Shown in pieces: positions 1 to 6,886 of a stretch of DNA of 37,067 bases. The stretch is from assembly GCA_947500445.1 (NCBI GenBank), contig CANMSB010000041.1, forward strand, positions 1-37,067, written 5' to 3'. This stretch comes from an uncultured Flavobacteriaceae bacterium (lineage in GTDB: Bacteria > Bacteroidota > Bacteroidia > Flavobacteriales > Flavobacteriaceae). Every line of letters starts with the position of its first letter. The first letter of the stretch is position 1. The translations under genes were made by a program, and so were the position numbers. The notes beneath the pieces are model-generated. The model had not been told where the DNA came from, searched no databases, and saw nothing but the letters and a program-made list of their open reading frames with translations.

Positions 1-2
1 TG

Positions 3-38
3 AAAAAAGGGTCCGACTTTAGATAAAAGTCTAACCCT
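3..38 (-). terminator. Terminator-like hairpin downstream of the DUF5606 gene
   Basis: AGGGT (8-12) pairs with ACCCT (34-38), and inside it GACTTT pairs with AAAGTC around a short loop. Read on the minus strand the hairpin is followed by a T-run (complement of 3-8), so it would end the ruvX-def-DUF5606 transcript. A T-rich stretch also follows on the plus strand at 41-48, so it may work both ways. Confidence 0.55.
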
Positions 39-133
39 CGTTATTTTTAACTTACACAGTTAATGGGATAGTGTCCTGAAAAATGGCAAATCGCTATTTA
101 AACATTCGAAACGATAGGAAATCGCAAGCAATA

Positions 134-544
134 TTATTCCTCGGCCGCAGTGTCATCGGAAAAGTCCGTGATGCCATGGTCCAACAACATATTGTACCAC
201 TGGATCACTTTTTTGATATCGCTGGGATAAACACGATCTTCATCATAGTCGGGAAGTACTTCAAAAAAATATTCTTCCAACTTAATTTTGTCCTCCTTAT
301 GCCCTATGGAAGTCTTTCCTCCCTTTTCTTTTACCTGAATGTTCAAAAAAACTTGGCGCAAGGGAACTTCCTCCTCCAAAGTGTATATCGCAATTTCCGA
401 AAGTACACTTACATTGCTCCTTAGTCCAACGGTCACTTTCTTTCCCGTTAGCAACGACTCCGCAACAAAGCCGGTTCGGGTCTGTGTTATCAATTTAAAA
501 AGTCCCGGTTTACCACCGATGGAAAGTATTTTTTCTAAGCTCAT
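134..544 (-). CDS. DUF5606 domain protein
   Basis: 136-residue cytosolic protein with no signal peptide or membrane segment. It resembles the DUF5606 family, small proteins of unknown function found mainly in Bacteroidota. The N-terminal ~50 residues (starting MSLEKILSIGGKPGLF) look like a small beta-rich domain. The C-terminal half is helical and acidic and ends in DDTAAEE. It lies 56 bp after def on the same strand, last of a likely ruvX-def-DUF5606 operon that ends in a hairpin at 3-38. The neighbourhood suggests translation or housekeeping, but nothing in the sequence gives a reaction. The start is the ATG at 544, the only one preceding the conserved N-terminus. Confidence 0.85.
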   Translation of the reverse strand: MSLEKILSIGGKPGLFKLITQTRTGFVAESLLTGKKVTVGLRSNVSVLSEIAIYTLEEEVPLRQVFLNIQVKEKGGKTSIGHKEDKIKLEEYFFEVLPDYDEDRVYPSDIKKVIQWYNMLLDHGITDFSDDTAAEE

Positions 545-600
545 GATACCTAATACGATTATGCCGCAAATATGCTACTTTTATGCGGATTGAAAGCAAA

Positions 601-1191
601 TCACCTTGCTTTTTTCATCTCTGGAAAACGCATGCGATAGTCCACCGCTATTTTACCCTGTGAAATCTGCTTTAACCTCCCTTTCAACAGCCGCTTTTTT
701 AAGGTAGAGAGTTTGTCCGTAAAAAGAACGCCCTCTATATGGTCATATTCATGCTGTATGACCCTTGCCAATAAACCATCATAGGTTTCCCGATGTGGCT
801 TAAAGTTTTCATCCATATACGAAATGGTTACCGTACCTTTTCGTTTGACATCTTCACGTACATCCGGAATGCTCAAACATCCTTCATTGAAGGACCAATC
901 CTCTCCGGTCTCCTCTTCGATCTTAGCGTTGATGAACGCCTTTTTGAAGCCTTTTAAAGCCGTCCTTTCCGTTTCGGAAAGTTCTTCATCATCTGAAAAG
1001 GGTGTGGTGTCCACTAAAAACAGACGAATGGGCCGTCCGATCTGTGGAGCGGCCAAACCGACACCGTTCGCATTATACATGGTATCCCACATATTGTCGA
1101 TCAAATTGGACAGTTCCGGATAGTCGGCATCAATTTCTTTGGCCACTTTCCGCAAAACGGGGTCGCCGTAGGCCACGATGGGTATAATCAT
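601..1191 (-). CDS. def: Peptide deformylase
   Basis: Removes the formyl group from the N-terminal methionine of new proteins, using a bound metal. All three family motifs are present: GVGLAAPQIG (residues 43-52), EGCLSIP (103-109, with metal-ligand Cys105) and HEYDH (147-151, with His147 and His151 as ligands and Glu148 catalytic). At 196 residues it is slightly longer than the E. coli enzyme, with an acidic insert around residues 64-78 as in other Bacteroidota homologues. Its ATG overlaps the end of ruvX by four bases (ATGA), so the two are probably translationally coupled. Identification is secure. Confidence 0.97.
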   Translation of the reverse strand: MIIPIVAYGDPVLRKVAKEIDADYPELSNLIDNMWDTMYNANGVGLAAPQIGRPIRLFLVDTTPFSDDEELSETERTALKGFKKAFINAKIEEETGEDWSFNEGCLSIPDVREDVKRKGTVTISYMDENFKPHRETYDGLLARVIQHEYDHIEGVLFTDKLSTLKKRLLKGRLKQISQGKIAVDYRMRFPEMKKAR

Positions 1192-1604
1192 TGAAATCTG
1201 TTTAAATAGGCCTGCAAAATAAGGGTCGCACTTATTTCATCCACCAAGGCCTTGTTCTTTCTTTTTTGTTTTTTCACCCCGCCCTGTACCATCGCTTGAA
1301 CGGCCATTTTAGATGTAAAACGCTCATCTTGCCTTGCAATGGGAATATCGGGAAAGGTAGTATTCAACTTTTTCAAAAAGGGTCGGATCAACGCTTCCGA
1401 TTCCGATGGGGTGTTGTTCATTTGTTTCGGTTCACCAACCACAAATCCGCAGACCTTCTCGGTAGCGACATACGTTTTCAAAAACAAAAAAAGGCGATGC
1501 GTTTCTACTGTGGTAAGTCCCGAAGCAATCAGTTGCAGTTCATCCGTAACCGCAATTCCCGTTCTTTTTTTACCGTAATCCAACGCCATAAGCCGTCCCG
1601 CCAT
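1188..1604 (-). CDS. ruvX: Putative pre-16S rRNA nuclease / Holliday junction resolvase YqgF family
   Basis: RNase H-fold protein of the YqgF/RuvX family, implicated in trimming the 5' end of pre-16S rRNA and earlier proposed to resolve Holliday junctions. Visible acidic active-site motifs are LDYGKKRTG near the N-terminus, VGEP in the middle, DERFTS, and VDEISATLILQ near the C-terminus. The reading frame stays open upstream to 1670, but I chose the ATG at 1604 (MAGRLMALDYG). It gives 138 residues, the usual length, and the 22 residues before it look like translated leader. It is the first gene of the minus-strand operon with def and is divergent from dapD. Confidence 0.93.
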   Translation of the reverse strand: MAGRLMALDYGKKRTGIAVTDELQLIASGLTTVETHRLFLFLKTYVATEKVCGFVVGEPKQMNNTPSESEALIRPFLKKLNTTFPDIPIARQDERFTSKMAVQAMVQGGVKKQKRKNKALVDEISATLILQAYLNRFQ

Positions 1605-1616
1605 CCCTTTTTTTGG

Positions 1617-1624
1617 CAAAAATA
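1617..1624 (-). promoter_or_regulatory. Candidate -7 element for ruvX
   Basis: On the minus strand this reads TATTTTTG, an exact match to the Bacteroidota TAnnTTTG -7 element. It lies 12 bp from the chosen ruvX ATG, which would leave a leader of only about six bases. No TTG sits at the expected -33 distance. Confidence 0.35.
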
Positions 1625-1677
1625 ACCCATAAATTGTTATAAGTATAAAATTGGACCCGAATTCGTTCACGACCTAT

Positions 1678-1685
1678 TATATTTG
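1678..1685 (+). promoter_or_regulatory. -7 promoter element for dapD
   Basis: TATATTTG matches TAnnTTTG exactly. A TTG at 1651-1653 lies 24 bp upstream, slightly beyond the usual spacing. Transcription would start near 1692, about 15 nt before the ATG at 1707. The in-frame TTG at 1683 lies inside this element, which argues against it as a start codon. Confidence 0.55.
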
Positions 1686-1706
1686 CAAAAATTTTTAAGC
1701 AAATCC

Positions 1707-2522
1707 ATGAACGAATTAAGACATATCATTGAAAATGCCTGGGAAAATCGGGAACTTTTAAAAGAAACCGCAACGCAAGAAGCGATCCGTGAAGTAATAG
1801 CGCTTTTGGATTCCGGAAGCCTTCGCTGTGCAGCGCCTACCGATAACGGTTGGCAGATCAATGAATGGGTAAAAAAAGGGGTCGTACTCTATTTCCCGAT
1901 ACAAAAAATGGAGACCTTGGAAACCGGCATCTTCGAGTATCATGATAAAATTCCGTTGAAAAAGGGATATGCGGACAAAGGGATACGGGTGGTACCGCAT
2001 GCCGTGGCCCGGCATGGTGCATACATCTCCTCCGGCACCATTCTTATGCCCAGTTATGTAAACATCGGCGCCTATGTGGACGAGGGAACCATGGTAGATA
2101 CTTGGGCCACGGTAGGTAGCTGTGCCCAAATAGGAAAAAACGTTCATCTTAGTGGTGGTGTAGGTATCGGTGGGGTTTTGGAGCCCCTTCAGGCCTCCCC
2201 CGTCATTATCGAGGACAACGCTTTTGTAGGCTCAAGATGTATCGTAGTGGAAGGTGTCAGGGTAGAAAAAGAAGCTGTTTTGGGAGCAAATGTAGTATTG
2301 ACGGCCTCCACCAAGATTATCGATGTTACCGGTAGCGAGCCCATTTCCATCAAAGGTAGGGTGCCCGCTCGGTCGGTTGTTATACCAGGGAGCTACACGA
2401 AGAAATTTCCCGCAGGGGAATATCAAGTACCCTGTGCACTTATTATTGGAACACGTAAAGAAAGTACCAATAAAAAAACATCATTAAACGATGCGCTTAG
2501 GGAATATGATGTAGCGGTTTAG
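1707..2522 (+). CDS. dapD: 2,3,4,5-tetrahydropyridine-2,6-dicarboxylate N-succinyltransferase
   Basis: Transfers a succinyl group from succinyl-CoA to tetrahydrodipicolinate in the succinylase branch of diaminopimelate/lysine synthesis, and so supplies peptidoglycan precursor. A helical N-terminal domain (MNELRHIIENAWENREL...) is followed by hexapeptide-repeat turns of a left-handed beta-helix (for example YVNIGAYVDEGTMVDTWATVGSCAQIG and the VGIGGVLEP loop). These features and the 271-residue length match DapD. A longer frame begins at TTG 1683, but that codon is inside the promoter element, so the ATG at 1707 is preferred. The gene stands alone, divergent from ruvX. Identification is secure. 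Confidence 0.97.
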   Translation: MNELRHIIENAWENRELLKETATQEAIREVIALLDSGSLRCAAPTDNGWQINEWVKKGVVLYFPIQKMETLETGIFEYHDKIPLKKGYADKGIRVVPHAVARHGAYISSGTILMPSYVNIGAYVDEGTMVDTWATVGSCAQIGKNVHLSGGVGIGGVLEPLQASPVIIEDNAFVGSRCIVVEGVRVEKEAVLGANVVLTASTKIIDVTGSEPISIKGRVPARSVVIPGSYTKKFPAGEYQVPCALIIGTRKESTNKKTSLNDALREYDVAV

Positions 2523-2620
2523 TAGTTTTGTAGGAATTTTGTAACGGAACATACTTTTTTGGTTTTTTTTCTGTTATTATTCTATTACCAAGCCAAGACC
2601 CCTATCCATAGTAAAGCGTC

Positions 2621-3415
2621 ATGAACAACCAAAAAGAGAAAATATCGGCCCTGATTATCTCCTATAACGAGATTGGCTACATTGAAAAGTGCGTGGAATC
2701 GGTCAGTTTTGCCGATGAAATCGTCGTTGTTGATTCCTATAGTACGGACGGTACTTATGAATATTTAAAAGCGCATCCCAAGGTGCGGGTCATACAGCAC
2801 CCCTTTTCCAATTTCACTCTTCAGAAATCCTTTGCCTTAAAGCAGGCTACAAATGATTGGATACTTTTTTTAGATGCTGACGAAATTGTTACCGAGGGGC
2901 TCAAGACCGAAATTCAGCAAACGGTGGCCAGCGATACCGACGTTGTTGCCTACTGGTTTTACAGAAAGTTCATGTTCCAAAACAGTCCTTTACATTTTAG
3001 TGGCTGGCAGACCGATAAGAACTATCGCTTGTTCAGAAAGAGTAAAGCTAAATTTTCAGATAAGAAAATTGTGCACGAAACCTTGGACGTCGATGGCAAA
3101 TCGGGGGTGTTTACCGAAAAGCTGATGCACTATTGCTACAAGGACTATGAGGATTACAAAGGCAAAATGCTACGATATGGGCGCCTAAAGGCAAAAGAAT
3201 CCTTTTATCGTGAAAAACAGTTCAACTATGCCTCTTTGGTGGCTAAGCCGTTATGGAAGTTCTTTAACCACTTTATCATACGACTTGGCTTCTTGGACGG
3301 TAAAAAAGGGGTAATCATTTCTTATTTGAACGCCCTTTCCGATTTGGAGCGATACCGCGAACTAAAAAAATTGGAAAAAAAGAACGAACTCGCCTACTAT
3401 TTACTGATGCCTTAA
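2621..3415 (+). CDS. GT-A family 2 glycosyltransferase (WaaE/KdtX-like)
   Basis: 264-residue cytosolic or membrane-associated glycosyltransferase. The N-terminus (ISALIISYNEIGYIEKCVES) is a classic GT2 start, followed by DEIVVVDSYSTDGT (residues 32-45) for nucleotide-sugar binding and the metal-binding LDADE (84-88). The order of motifs resembles the WaaE/KdtX beta-1,4-glucosyltransferase group that decorates lipopolysaccharide core, but donor and acceptor cannot be read from the sequence. The basic C-terminal part (AKPLWKFFNHFIIRLGF) is probably a membrane-contact region. It opens a block of surface-glycan genes. A possible -7 element, TAGTTTTG, follows the dapD stop at 2523-2530. Confidence 0.88.
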   Translation: MNNQKEKISALIISYNEIGYIEKCVESVSFADEIVVVDSYSTDGTYEYLKAHPKVRVIQHPFSNFTLQKSFALKQATNDWILFLDADEIVTEGLKTEIQQTVASDTDVVAYWFYRKFMFQNSPLHFSGWQTDKNYRLFRKSKAKFSDKKIVHETLDVDGKSGVFTEKLMHYCYKDYEDYKGKMLRYGRLKAKESFYREKQFNYASLVAKPLWKFFNHFIIRLGFLDGKKGVIISYLNALSDLERYRELKKLEKKNELAYYLLMP

Positions 3416-3491
3416 ACGTTTATTGGAGGGTAAAGGCGATTATATGGAACAAACGTAAACCTTCCCACAGAGAGAAGGCTACTCACCTTTT

Positions 3492-4310
3492 TTAATTTTC
3501 AATGCCATAGTGGGTCCAAACCCGTTTTTCCCTTTTGGTTTTTTTACGTATGGCCATGTTCTTGGCAATGGATTCGGGAGTTTTATATCCTCTTTTATGA
3601 TCCAAGTGCACGCAAACAGCGCTATATCGTAATTGCTTGGATTTAATTCCGAAATTAAAAAGGCGTTCTCCCAATTCCCTATCTTGCCCACCGTATTGCA
3701 TTCGTTCATCAAAACCGTTAACATTTAAAATGTCTTTCTTCCATCCGGAAGAGTTATGGCCGTTCCAACTGGCATTGGTCGGAGTAAAGGTGTTGAACAA
3801 TTTGGAAATAAGACCTCTAGCGGTCAACTTGTTGTTGCGAAAGGTTTTTGGTATCCCCATTTCCTTTAACCATTTGATATTGAAACACCGCTGTTTTTCA
3901 ATATCATCTTTAGTGATGCCTTTTGAAATGTTCATTGGTAGCATGTAGTACCCACCAGAAATAAAGTAACCTTTGCTCCTGTTCACATTGTGTACTTCCA
4001 CAAAGTCCTCTCTTGGGATGCAGTCCCCGTCGGTCATGATGATGTAGTCCGCATTGCAGGCAACAACTGATTTATTTAAAATTCGGGATTTTTGAAAACC
4101 GTCATCTTCCTGCCAAACGTGAACGATATTGTAGTGGACCAGCCCCTCCATCTCCTCTAGCAACTGTTTGGTTTTGGGACCGGACCCGTCATCGGCGATA
4201 ACGACCTCAAAATTTTTGAACGTCTGAAAATGGAATCCCCATAAAACCTTCTCTAACCACTCCTCAGAATTAAAGGTGCTGATAATTATGGATATTTTGG
4301 GTGTTTCCAT
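3492..4310 (-). CDS. Family 2 glycosyltransferase with a galactosyltransferase-like C-terminal domain
   Basis: 272 residues. The GT-A nucleotide-binding start is ISIIISTFNSEEWLEKVL (residues 6-23), then EVVIADDGSGPKT (35-47) and the metal-binding TDGDCIP (93-99). The later segment (SGWKKDILNVNGFDERMQ, then GGQDRELGERL) resembles the Glyco_transf_7C domain that follows the GT2 fold in some polysaccharide polymerising or capsule enzymes. A C-terminal basic tail (KKTKREKR) may contact the membrane. It is transcribed against its neighbours and converges with the GT2 gene at 2621-3415. Donor and acceptor are unknown. Confidence 0.88.
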   Translation of the reverse strand: METPKISIIISTFNSEEWLEKVLWGFHFQTFKNFEVVIADDGSGPKTKQLLEEMEGLVHYNIVHVWQEDDGFQKSRILNKSVVACNADYIIMTDGDCIPREDFVEVHNVNRSKGYFISGGYYMLPMNISKGITKDDIEKQRCFNIKWLKEMGIPKTFRNNKLTARGLISKLFNTFTPTNASWNGHNSSGWKKDILNVNGFDERMQYGGQDRELGERLFNFGIKSKQLRYSAVCVHLDHKRGYKTPESIAKNMAIRKKTKREKRVWTHYGIEN

Positions 4311-4354
4311 GTATTGGTTTAAGTAAATGGCTAAAATATAAAACTCTTATTGTT

Positions 4355-4362
4355 TATCTTTG
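4355..4362 (+). promoter_or_regulatory. -7 promoter element for the ATP-grasp/glycosyltransferase transcript
   Basis: TATCTTTG is an exact TAnnTTTG match 23 bp before the ATG at 4386, giving a leader of about 17 nt. No well-placed -33 TTG is visible. Confidence 0.45.
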
Positions 4363-4385
4363 AAATCAATAAATTTTAATACAAA

Positions 4386-5294
4386 ATGTTTAAAAAGGTA
4401 ATTTATGGAATTCTAAAAAAATTCAAATTTTTGCCTCCTTCATTTTATGTAAAAATCTATTATGAATATTATGTCGGGAAAAAATTGGACCTCAAAAACC
4501 CGATTGAATTCAATCAGAAATTACAGTGGTTAAAGGTTTATTACAAACCCCCTATTCTTACCCAGCTGGTAGACAAATATTCGGTGAGGGAATATGTCGC
4601 CGATACCGTTGGCGAGGCCTACCTGAACGAACTTATAGCAGTATATGATAAAGTAAGTGATGTCGATTTTGCTGTCTTGCCCGAACAATACGTGATGAAA
4701 GCGGTTCATGGTTATCATTTTAATATTATAGTACCGGAAAAAGCGAAATTGAACACGCTAAAATCAAAATTGTTGTTGACGAAATGGATGCACAAAAATC
4801 AGTATTATCGTGGCGGACTGGAATGGGCCTATAAAAATGTAAAACCCAGGATAATCGCCGAAAAATATCTTACTCAGATCGGAAAGGAATCGATAAGCGA
4901 TTATAAGTTCTTTTGTTTTGGCGGAGTGCCCAAGTTCATTCAGGTAGATGTGGACCGTACCGTTGGGCATGCTCGTAGTTACTACGATATGGAATGGAAA
5001 AAGATGAATTTGGCCACAGATGGAATCAAACCATATGAAGGCGAAATGGAACGTCCTAAAAATTATGATGAAATGTTACTGGTTGCAACAAAACTTGCAG
5101 GCGACTTCCCTTTTGTTAGGGTAGACCTCTATAACTTGGATGGTAAAATACTTTTTGGTGAGATGACATTTTATCCCACCGATGGTCGAATGGACTTTAT
5201 TCCCGACCATTTCAATACCACAATAGGCAATTATTTGACGCTACCTACCATCCCAAAGGGTCAAGAGTACATTACCAAAATCCAGAACTCCTAA
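4386..5294 (+). CDS. TupA-like ATP-grasp protein, surface polysaccharide-associated
   Basis: 302-residue protein resembling the TupA-like ATP-grasp family (PF14305), named after TupA of teichuronopeptide synthesis and often found in polysaccharide gene clusters. Visible landmarks are the start FNQKLQWLKVYYKPPILTQLVDKY (typical of the family), the nucleotide-binding strand YVMKAVHGYHFNIIV (residues ~101-115), IIAEKYL, DYKFFCFGG, and the C-terminal FVRVDLYN with LFGEMTFYPTDG, which would carry the Mg-ATP acidic residues. The loop after the conserved His-Gly reads YHFN where many relatives, as I recall them, have SGGN. A role in amide-type attachment of an amino acid to a glycan is only an inference. 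Next to it are glycosyltransferases on both sides. Confidence 0.82.
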   Translation: MFKKVIYGILKKFKFLPPSFYVKIYYEYYVGKKLDLKNPIEFNQKLQWLKVYYKPPILTQLVDKYSVREYVADTVGEAYLNELIAVYDKVSDVDFAVLPEQYVMKAVHGYHFNIIVPEKAKLNTLKSKLLLTKWMHKNQYYRGGLEWAYKNVKPRIIAEKYLTQIGKESISDYKFFCFGGVPKFIQVDVDRTVGHARSYYDMEWKKMNLATDGIKPYEGEMERPKNYDEMLLVATKLAGDFPFVRVDLYNLDGKILFGEMTFYPTDGRMDFIPDHFNTTIGNYLTLPTIPKGQEYITKIQNS

Positions 5295-5317
5295 TCGCAA
5301 AATCATCGGCACCATAA

Positions 5318-6154
5318 ATGAAGGTATTTAAAGAACTTCCGATTTCAATCCTTCAGAGTTGTAAGCTCATGCTTATTCCCGCTCGCATCCTAAATAGAAA
5401 AGAAAAGGAGGTTGTGCCGGCCATTGTTTCACTTACTTCAATTCCGTCCCGTTTATCCACCCTCCATCTGGTGATAAGAAGTCTGCTGAATCAGGACAGC
5501 AGCCCCAAGAAAATACTTTTATGGTTAAATGATGATTTAAAAGGCAAACTCCCAAACAAATTGTCACGTTTGGAATCCGATATTTTCAACATAAAATATT
5601 CGCCATTGACCTGTTCCCATAGGAAATTGGTCCATACCCTAGAATGCTACCCGGAAGATATTATCATTACCTGTGATGATGATTTGATGTACAGGAAGAA
5701 CTGGCTTTCGAAAATATATAGGGAACATCAAAAACAAACCGATGTGATCATTGGGAACCATACCGTACATGTAAATCACGACAACGAAAACAACCCATTA
5801 CCTTTCAAACAATGGCGCCAAAAGTATGTTACCGTAACCAACCCAAAAGCTTTGGTTCCCATTGGTGCATGGGGAATTCTCTATCCTCCACGATCGCTTT
5901 CCAAAATTACCGTGGACAGTGAATTATTTTTAAAACTAGCGCCGAAAGCCGACGATTTATGGTTTAAGGCCATGGCCTTATTAAACGGCACCCTTTCGGT
6001 ACAGTCGACCGATCTCCCAAAAGAACCCATTCCGATAGTAGGCTCTCAGAAGGTAGCACTTAAAAAAGAAAACTTGGGAAAGGACAAGAATACAGAGCAA
6101 TGGAATGCCCTGAACAAAGCATTTAACTTAAGTAATTTGATTTTGGGCCAATGA
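5318..6154 (+). CDS. Probable GT-A fold glycosyltransferase
   Basis: 278-residue protein. After a short basic N-terminus it has VVPAIVSLTSIPSRLSTLHLVIRSLL (residues 32-57), a glycosyltransferase-like first strand and helix. Next come KKILLWLNDDL (64-74) and a metal-binding motif, IIITCDDDLMY (115-125), with Asp120-122 as the likely DxD. Later TNPKALVPIGAWGILYPP resembles the acceptor-side strands of GT2 enzymes, and KADDLWFKAMAL may hold the catalytic base. It lies 23 bp after the ATP-grasp gene and its stop overlaps the next ATG (ATGA, 6151-6154), so it is cotranscribed with both. No specific sugar can be assigned. Confidence 0.8.
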   Translation: MKVFKELPISILQSCKLMLIPARILNRKEKEVVPAIVSLTSIPSRLSTLHLVIRSLLNQDSSPKKILLWLNDDLKGKLPNKLSRLESDIFNIKYSPLTCSHRKLVHTLECYPEDIIITCDDDLMYRKNWLSKIYREHQKQTDVIIGNHTVHVNHDNENNPLPFKQWRQKYVTVTNPKALVPIGAWGILYPPRSLSKITVDSELFLKLAPKADDLWFKAMALLNGTLSVQSTDLPKEPIPIVGSQKVALKKENLGKDKNTEQWNALNKAFNLSNLILGQ

Positions 6155-6711
6155 CCGAAGAAATCAACAAATGTCTAGAAGTACTTAAAAAAGGGCAACT
6201 TATCCTTTACCCAACCGAGACCATTTGGGCCGTCGGCTGCGATGCCACTAATGAAGAGGCCGTTAAAAAGGTTTACGATCTCAAGGAACAGGAACCCGGG
6301 AACGGTCTTATATGTCTGGTGGCAAATGATGCGATGTTGGAACGCCATATTCCAGAAGTTCCCGAACTCGCCTATGATCTCATGGACGTCTCCGAAAGTC
6401 CGATTACCCTGGTATACGATAATCCAAAAGGAATCGCTTCAAACGCATTGGCCAAGGACGGTAGCCTGGCGGTGCGTGTCGTATCCGACAAATTTTGCCG
6501 GTACCTGATCAATGCATATCGCAAACCTCTGATCGCCACTTCGGCCCGCACATCGCAAAACCCGATACCAAAAACGACGGAAGATATTGAACGGTCCATT
6601 TTAAAAGAAGTCGACTATGTGGTACCTTTACCCTCCAAAATTAGCAACGGTAGCCGTTCTTCGATAATCAAAATTGGAAATGACAGCAGTGTAAAGATTA
6701 TCCGAAATTAA
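6151..6711 (+). CDS. Sua5/YrdC-family protein (threonylcarbamoyl-AMP synthase-like) with altered signature
   Basis: Family members make threonylcarbamoyl-AMP from threonine, bicarbonate and ATP for the universal t6A37 modification of tRNA. The fold is clear over 186 residues: LILYPTETIWAVGCDA (17-32), LICLVAND (53-60), SLAVRVVSDKFC (105-116), RKPLIATSA (124-132) and a C-terminal SSIIKIG. However, the KxR signature reads K45-E46-Q47 with Asn51 where a second lysine is usual, and the SxN signature reads S131-A132-R133, followed by TSQ instead of the usual xSG. Either this is a divergent paralogue or an enzyme with reworked substrate contacts. The adjacent CCA tRNA nucleotidyltransferase keeps a tRNA context. 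The overlap with the preceding glycosyltransferase implies coupling. Confidence 0.85.
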   Translation: MTEEINKCLEVLKKGQLILYPTETIWAVGCDATNEEAVKKVYDLKEQEPGNGLICLVANDAMLERHIPEVPELAYDLMDVSESPITLVYDNPKGIASNALAKDGSLAVRVVSDKFCRYLINAYRKPLIATSARTSQNPIPKTTEDIERSILKEVDYVVPLPSKISNGSRSSIIKIGNDSSVKIIRN

Positions 6712-6886
6712 AAATCGCAATAGGCACCAACCGACAGCGGTGGACTGTCATACGCTACAAAAGCAATAGGCCCATCTTGTGAAGGCAACCGATGGTCCAA
6801 TTCTTACAAAGGGCGGTAAAACAGAGCATTCCAATGGTACCGTTATCGTTCGAAGACATCGATTGTATCATAATAAAAAAGTATCC

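Noticed and set aside
83-424. Plus-strand frame opposite the DUF5606 gene
   Set aside because: It overlaps a conserved gene on the other strand and has no recognisable protein features.
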